DNA of 64,000 nt from Megalobrama amblycephala. Taxonomy: Eukaryota > Chordata > Actinopteri > Cypriniformes > Xenocyprididae. This document shows, one piece after another, positions 47,102-64,000 of the stretch (positions are counted from its first letter, which is position 1; each line of letters begins with the position of its first letter). Under the pieces are notes generated by a model that saw only the letters and a program-made list of their open reading frames with translations, was not told the origin of the DNA and did no database searches. A program made the position numbers and the translations under genes. Location of the stretch: contig NC_063052.1 of the NCBI RefSeq assembly GCF_018812025.1, positions 22,294,150 to 22,358,149 of the forward strand, in the 5' to 3' direction.

Positions 47102-49536
47102 CTATAGGTAGTCCATCTCTGCTGTCTCAAGATGTTTTGTGATGTAGTCCAGTATATACTTTTCATTTGCTGCTTCTTTCAAGTAAAAGTGTGATCCAGG
47201 AAGCATCTGCACAGTGAAGTCACCACTCGTCATGTTCTTCCAAGCTGTAAATCAAAAGAGACACAATGCAAGACTTGCACATGAAATTAAAGCTTGTAGA
47301 ATGATGATAAATTCATGACATGATTGTTATTATTACACTGAAAAAAATAATCAATTTGTTCCAAGTTGACGGCTTTATAAAACCAACGCCATGCTGTTGC
47401 AACACTGTTTTAAATTGTAAAAAGTTAACCATATGTCTGTCAGACTCGCCTTGTAAGTCATGGGGTGCATCTTCTTTTCCGTCAAAGCATGATACTGGAC
47501 ATGATAGGACAGGTGTTGATGGTCTGCGGCACCTGTTGGATATATTATATTATATAGTAAAGATGTAAGTTGTCTCATGCCACATATATTGATGTTTTTA
47601 CACTAATAAAAGGCTCAAGTTTGAATGTTTGTTTTCAAAAACCCACCTATAGTTGTCCGCTACATAGAGGTCTGCTTTCAGTGCAGGCAAGAAGAGTTTG
47701 GCGAGCTCATCGTTGGCCAGTATCTCTGGTGGTGTGCCCCCAATAGATGTTACCCAGATAAGGAACTCTTGATCTGACAAATTACTTCTTTTTGGTGCCT
47801 GCAGTCTTGTCTCAGACTTACAGAAAAGTTCATTATTTTATTACTTAATATACATTTAAATATGTAAGTATAATCTTTTTTAATTAATAAAGAAATAAAA
47901 AGATTACACATTTGCAACAAAAAACAAAACACCAAATGGATAAACCACTCAATGTTGTGTATCCGTTTTATGAAATCTGTTCATTTTGGGTTTTTGAAGA
48001 GACTGTATTTCACATAATATGTAGGGTGATCATGCTTCATGTTTATTTTCATGTGGCAAATGGTTCTGGTGGTTTTCTCATAATTTTCAGTTCATTTCAC
48101 AGTCGACAGATATGACAGTACAGAGCAGATTACACTTACATAGGGTGCAGAGGCTCCAGAGAGAAACATGTGGATCGGCTCAAGGCTGTAGACTTTCTTT
48201 ACATGCTCGGCAAAGGCAAAGCATGTCATAGCTCCAAAACTACAGTAAAAAGGTATATTTGCATTAATATGCCGTCACTGTCTATCATGTCCTGGCCCTA
48301 CACATCAGGTACAGGATATACCTTTTTAAAACCTGTCACCATTTCCTGTATACTTTAGCAACAGTCTCACATACCTATGTCCGAAGAGTGCAAATGGCTT
48401 TTCTTTGAGTTGTGGAAGTATCACACCTATGACCTCATCAATGATTTCCTGCATATTTTGGCAAAATGGTTCTTTGGCTCTTCCTTCTCTTCCTGGCAGT
48501 CGAACTGAGTATACTGAAAATATATAAACAATTAAATTAAATTAGGTTAAAAAAATATATATAAAGTTGACTAGAAGGAAAAAGTGTGGTAGGAAAAGGT
48601 GTACAAGTGAAAGGAATGACTGCAGGCTTGAGAAGATTGTCAGGCGAACAAGCTTCAAAAGGAGTGGACTGAAGCTGGAGTCAGTGCATCAAGAGCCACC
48701 ACACACAGACGTCTTCAGGAAATGGGCTACAACTGTCACATTCCACGTACCAAGCCACTTCTGAACCAAAGACAACGTCAGAAGCGTCTTAACTGGGCTA
48801 AGGAGAAAAAGAACTGGAATGTTGCTCAGTGGTCCAAAGTCCTCTTTTCAGATAAAAGTAAACTTTGCATTTCATTTGGAAATCAAGGTCCCAGAGTCTG
48901 GAGGAAGAGTGGAGAGGCACAGAAAGCATGTTGCTTGAAGTCAAGTGTGAAGTTTCCACAGTCAGTGATGATTTGGGCTGCCATGTCATCTGCTGGTGTT
49001 GGTCCACTGTGTTTTCTGAAGTCCACAGTCAACGCAGCCATCTAGGAGGAAATTTTAGAGCACTTCATGCTTCCTTCTGCTGACAAGCTTTATGGAGATG
49101 CTGATTTCATTTTCCAGCAGGATTTGGCACATGCCCACACTGCCAAAGGTACCAAAAGCTGGTTCAGTGACCATGGTGTTACTGTACTTGATTGGCCAGC
49201 AAACTCGCCTGACCTGAACCCCATAGAGAATCTATGGGGTATTGTCAAGAGGAAGATGAGAGACACCAGACCCAACAATGCAGATGACCTGAAGGCCGCT
49301 ATCAAAGCAACCTGGGCTTCCATTACACCTGAGCAGTGCCACAGGCTGATTGCCTCCATGCCACGCTGCATTGATGCAGTAATTTATGCTAAAGGAGGCC
49401 CAAAGTATTGAGTGCATAGAAATGAACATACTTTTCAGAAGCCTGACATTTCTGTTTAAACTATCCTTTTTTATTGATCTTATGAAGTATTCTAATTTAT
49501 TGAGATAGTGAATTGGTGGGTTTTTGTTAAATGTGA

Positions 49537-49580
<44 letters not shown>

Positions 49581-50311
49581 CCGATAAAAGCTATTATTTT
49601 CACTTTCTCTATATTTAAAAACACCTCATGATCAAGGCCAAATATATCCTGTCAATCAAAAGGGGCTGGAAAAACATGTCATTCTGCAAGCAACTCATAC
49701 TAAAGCGACAATAACACATTAGCAGTTAATGCACATTAACAGCGACGTTAAAGGGTTAGTTCACACAAAAATGAAAATTAACACATGATGATGCTTTACT
49801 CATGATTTACTCATCCCCTCCTAGGTGTATATGACTGTCTTCTTTCAGACGAACACAATCAGAGATATATTTAAAAGTATCCTGGCTCTTCCAAGCTTTA
49901 TAATGGTAGTGAATGGGGGGTGTGATTTAAAAAGCCCAAAAAATGCATCCATCCATCATAAAAATAATCCATACAGCTCCAGAGAGGTTAATAGGGCCTT
50001 CGGAAGCAAATTGATGGGTTTTTGTAAGAAAAATATCCATATTTAAAACTTTATAAACTAAAATAACTACCTTCTGGCAAGCGCTTAACATTGCATTTAA
50101 CTCAGGAAAGTTATCCAATGTTCTCCGCTATCGGCTGAGAAATTTTGTATTGGTGCATCTCTAATATATATCCACCTTTACCTTCAATAGAGCTGTTGAG
50201 AGCTTTGGCCCAGCGAGCATAGTGGATAGAGCCTCCACCTGCCCAGGGAAAACAGATGAGCCGGACAGAAGCATCTGGGCACTTGCTGAAACAGGTTATG
50301 ATTTTATCCAT
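47102..50311 (-). CDS. olah: Oleoyl-ACP hydrolase (thioesterase II), OLAH
   Basis: A type II thioesterase that works in the cytosol with fatty acid synthase, cutting the growing acyl chain from the carrier domain early to release medium-chain fatty acids. Six coding exons on the minus strand: 50182-50311, 48375-48513, 48140-48239, 47647-47798, 47450-47532 and 47102-47244, 248 codons (human about 265). Seen: the oxyanion-region motif LICFPWAGGGSIHYARW, VRLPGRE, the nucleophile elbow GHSFGAM with the catalytic Ser, SIGGTPPEIL, a CFDGKEDAPHD segment that likely holds the catalytic Asp, and GSHFYL with the catalytic His. The start ATG at 50311 follows an acceptor at about 50316, so a non-coding exon lies upstream. 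The fifth intron begins with GC (CAAG|GCGAGT), and intron 1 carries a Tc1 relic. The gene appears intact. Confidence 0.93.
48560..49500 (+). pseudogene. Degraded Tc1-like transposase in olah intron 1
   Basis: Reads as most of a Tc1 transposase in three broken pieces (about 48567-48764, 48722-49045, 49067-49411). The pieces show the catalytic triad region motifs LFSDKSK, IFQQDLAHAHTA and NPIENLWG and the end YAKGGPKY. A TAG at about 49043 and at least one frame change break it, and clear terminal inverted repeats are missing. It lies antisense to olah. Confidence 0.9.
49535..49581. repeat. (TA)n microsatellite
   Basis: About 20 TA units next to the Tc1 relic. Confidence 0.95.
49748..50078. 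mobile_element. MITE half-element in olah intron 1
   Basis: Starts TTAAAGGGTTAGTTCAC and follows the left arm of the 43410-44178 family ('cttctttcagacgaacacaatc', 'aatgcatccatccatcataa', 'aaatatccatatttaaaac'). The right half is missing. Confidence 0.7.
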
Positions 50312-50319
50312 CCCTCTGA

Positions 50320-52170
50320 AACATTATGACATGCATTAAGAATAATTAATCCTAGGCAAAACTGTCAATAAATAAAATACCTACAAAAATATAGAGTCTA
50401 TCTGATCAGTGCCTATGGACTTATGGCAAATATGGAAGATAAAAGTTACTGACCAATAACTGACCCTGCATTACACTTGTTTACTTATGATAGTGAGCTA
50501 CACAACGTTCACATAAATTTGAGTTATTGATCTCAAAACTAGCTGCATTTTTTTTTTTAGCCTAATCAGTCACATTTATTAAAGAATCAAATTTTAATAA
50601 TATTCCACATAAAAATGGTTTGATTTTTTGTAGTTCATAAACATTCTGCCGTGCATTCACTACTTTATGCTGCTGATTATTTACATACTGCAATATGTAA
50701 GCCATAGATTTGTGATGTAATCTTTCATGTTTAAATTAATAATTTATTTTATAGATCACAGAACAAAACAATTAATTAAAACCACCAGATAGCTACTGTT
50801 CTCACGTCCTACATCCCAGTACGATCTTCTTCTCTGGTAATGACATACATGCTTAAACACACTGCTGCCATCTGTAGACCACAGTTTGTAGCAAACTTAC
50901 TTATTTTTCCCCCCACATGTATTGCAGTTGTTTTTTTTGTTTTTGTTTTTTACAAAAACAAAAATATAAGATTACCACAATGATGAACACTAAATGGGAT
51001 AAACAGAAATAGACAAAAAGAGCAAGGAGGAAATTGTACAAAGATGGGATCAAAAAAAAAAAAAACAGCCTATAACATAACACAAACACAAAACAGCACT
51101 AAAAAAATAATATTTGATATAGAGGAACATACAACTTGTGTCTTTTAAATACTTTAAAACTTAAAATACTTTAAAAAGTTTTAAATACTTTAAAGTTGAC
51201 ATAAAATCAATAATACAATTTTTGAAACTTTCTTTACTTTCTTCACAATAAAAACGTTTTATAGAGAGTCAAATCTGTTCATTTATGTTCTTAAACTAAT
51301 TAACAATAAAAGGCGGATCAAATAAATGACATTATGCTAGGAAGTGACGGCGTTTCCTGCGTTTGGTATTTCCTGTGGGTCTCCCTGATTCGGAGTTGCC
51401 ATGTCCGCACATTTTAAGCATTTTAATGTAACCTTATGCTTGTTGCTTCACAAAGTAGCTTGAATCGCTTATAGGAATGGGCGATTAGGTTTTGGCGGCT
51501 TATTTCCATAACACGGTTATACAAGACACAAATAAACTTATTTAGGCTGATTTTGGAGATGCAAAACGCTTATTTGAGTTAGTTCTATTCGACCAGCTTG
51601 GTTGTTTTCGCACCGATCTGGCAACACTTCCTGACTGTACAGAGATGGTAAACCCAAACCAAACCGGTAACACACCGACAGAGTCGATGAGACGTCAACG
51701 GCCGCGGGCAAACTCGGTCTAAAGCGAGTGGAATAAAAGACACAATTTCCACCCAGCGAAGGATATTAAGCTGTAAGCCTCGTATATGTGTGTATGTTTT
51801 TAAATTATAAGAGATTGTCACTTTAGAAGACACTGCGAATGGTTCGAGGCTCCTGACAAACTCTGTTTTCGCGACGGCTGTTAAAATATTTTCTTCGAAG
51901 TCTTTTGGCTTGTCAGCCGGTAGCAATTACGGATAAACGACAAACGGTTGGAGACAAGGTGGAGAGTTCGTGCCTTTTGGTTGACTGACTCGCTACTGGT
52001 TGGGTGGACCTCCGACCAGAGCAGAGCCTCCGAGCGGCCCGCTTCAACACCCGCGGTAGGAGCCGGAGTGTAGGTCGGTTTACGGAGGATATTCAGCGGC
52101 TTTAAACAAACACCCTTCAGCCGGTATTTGATCCCCGGAGCCGGCTAGAATCCGGACAGAGACCTCATGA
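50320..52170. other. Bidirectional region between olah and ago3
   Basis: The olah (minus) and ago3 (plus) coding starts face away from each other, 1.86 kb apart. The first kilobase is AT-rich with poly-A runs. From about 51340, and strongly from 51640 to 52170, the DNA becomes rich in CG dinucleotides, consistent with the CpG-rich promoter and 5' UTR of ago3. I cannot place a transcription start. Short frames here show no domain. Confidence 0.5.
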
Positions 52171-62493
<10,323 letters not shown>

Positions 62494-64000
62494 GTGAGCT
62501 CTGAACACTTTCTGGTACCCGTTCCCTTTCACTCATGCGCCGTTTGTTTGTTTGTGTTTGAGTAGAAGGCTAGAAATTGGGCATGGTTTGTGTCTAGATT
62601 TAACATTTAATATTATATAGTTAGTATGTATGCTAATTTGTTAGGAGAGTTGAGGCCCGTTCACACCAAGACTGATGACTGTATTAGCATCCACACCAGC
62701 GGACAATATCATTCTGTTTATTCTAAGTGCGCACTTCAGTTACATTGTCTGCCGCTTTAAATGCTCAAGCTCTTTAAAGCAGGATACATTCTGATTGGCT
62801 GTCTATGTTTTTATCGTTCATCAGCTGGAAATATTGTTCTGAGAATTATTTCAACTATATTGTTTCTCTGTGCCATTATCATTATGTGGACTCTGCTATT
62901 CTTTTATATTTAGAACGATTTTTAGAACTATATCTTTATAGTTGTCGTCCTTTGTGTGAACGGGCCTTTAGTTGCTGTGTCTGTTGCTTTAAATGGAATG
63001 AGGATTGTTGCTCATGTTCAATTGCTTGCTTGTTCTGTTTTCAAATAATTTTCTTTTGCATTTGAAAATTAAAATTTTCTTTTCTCATTTTTATGTGTTT
63101 TTATTGTGTGTTATATGTGATTCAGTGTAGATATTGTGAATATGTGTAGCCATTTAATATTAATAAAGCATTTAAAGGGTTAGTTCACCCAAAAATGAAA
63201 ATTGTCATTAATTATTCACCCTCATGTCGTTCCACACCGGTAAGACCTTCGTTCATCTTTGGAACACAAATTAAGATATTTTTGATAAAATCTGATGGCT
63301 CAGTGAGGCCAGCATTGAAAGCAAGTTAATTTACACTTTCAGACACCTAGAAAGGTACTAAGTTATATTTAAAAGGTTCATTTGACTACAGTGGTTCAAC
63401 CTTAATGTTATGAAGTGACGAGAATACTTTTTGTATGCCAAAAAAACTAAATAACGACTTTATTCAACAATATCTAGTGATGGGCGATTTCAAAACACTG
63501 CTTTGTGAAGCTTCGAAGCTTTACCAATCTTTTGTTTTGAATCGGTGGTTCGGAGCACATATCAAACTGGGTGTTTGAAAGTCTAAATTAACTTTAACTT
63601 AAAGTCTCTAAATTAAGCTTTCAATAGAGGCCTCACTGAGCCATCGGATTTTATCAAAAATATCTTAATTTGTGTTCCAAAGATGAACGAAGGTCTTACA
63701 GGTGTGGAACAACATGAGGGTGAGTAATAAATGACAGAATTTTCATTTTTGGGTGAACTAACCCTTTAATGTATGATTTTTGTATGATTAAATACAACTG
63801 TTGAATTTCTTTGCAACTTTTATTTTATTTTTTTTTTGCTGTCAAGTAAGACTTAGAATATAGTTGTATAGTTGTATAGACATTTTATGGTGTTGTTTTA
63901 ACCTTTTTTGAGCTTGATAGCCATTTTAAAATGTCCTTTATGTTCCACAGAAGAAGGAAATTCAAACGAGTTTGGAAAATTAAGAGTTTGAGTAAATGGT
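62494..64000 (+). other. ago3: ago3 intron 10, to window end
   Basis: After the GTGAGC donor at 62494 no further Argonaute exon appears before the window ends. The intron is AT-rich and contains one complete foldback MITE at 63172-63769. Confidence 0.6.
63172..63769. mobile_element. Complete TTAA foldback MITE
   Basis: Ends TTAAAGGGTTAGTTCACCC and GGGTGAACTAACCCTTTAA. The arms are inverted over more than 130 bp ('aattaagatatttttgataaaatc' against its inverse). 598 bp. This is the intact relative of the MITE whose end closes the ffar2-like genes. Confidence 0.9.

Noticed and set aside
49232..49624. 130-codon minus-strand frame
   Set aside because: Antisense to the Tc1 transposase relic and extended by the (TA)n run.
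52167..52169. First ATG in exon 1 as the ago3 start
   Set aside because: It is out of frame with the Argonaute reading frame. The ATG at 52171 gives MEIG, matching AGO3. The first ATG is reported instead as an overlapping upstream frame.

Overview
This window is nuclear DNA of a ray-finned fish, most likely a cyprinid. The evidence is spliced genes with GT-AG introns, AT-rich intergenic DNA, long (CA)n and (TA)n microsatellites, and very many small DNA transposons of the kinds that crowd zebrafish and carp genomes (TTAA-flanked MITEs with ends like TTAAAGGGATAGTTCACCC, Tc1/mariner relics, hAT MITEs, tRNA-derived SINE pieces). I cannot name the species.

Layout. (1) 1-8 kb: the 3' part of an unrecognised multi-exon gene on the + strand (about 3355-7070), with a Tc1-like relic in one intron, followed by a signal-peptide-like exon and a gag-like scrap. 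(2) 9-31.6 kb: a minus-strand cluster of five free-fatty-acid-receptor-like GPCR genes. One ffar2-like gene (9161-10147) stands alone. Then a unit holding one ffar2-like and one ffar1-like gene is repeated head to tail: unit 1 is 13274-21136 and unit 2 is 21137 to about 31589. The units differ by transposon insertions, by microsatellite length and by coding changes. (3) 31.6-37.9 kb: no recognisable gene, but several large foldback elements. (4) 37.9-46.4 kb: a complete tektin-2 gene (minus strand, nine coding exons, 425 codons) with an RFX-type X-box at its promoter. (5) 47.1-50.3 kb: a complete oleoyl-ACP hydrolase gene (olah, minus strand, six coding exons, 248 codons) with a Tc1 relic in its first intron. 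(6) 52.2 kb to the end: the first ten coding exons (424 codons) of Argonaute-3 on the + strand, running out of the window.

How the genes relate. The receptors sense free fatty acids, and the olah enzyme releases medium-chain fatty acids from fatty acid synthase; sharing a neighbourhood does not prove a functional link. In mammals TEKT2 also sits beside AGO3, so tekt2-ago3 looks like conserved synteny, with olah lying between them here.

Most interesting: the recent ffar duplication with a patchy (gene-conversion-like) divergence pattern; receptor-specific changes at ligand-pocket positions and in extracellular loop 2; a MITE whose terminus supplies the last codons and the stop of both duplicated ffar2-like receptors; a 1.02-kb transposon with 21-bp perfect inverted repeats and a 6-bp target duplication; an 827-bp near-palindrome; an overlapping upstream ORF at the ago3 start; and a GC-AG intron in olah.
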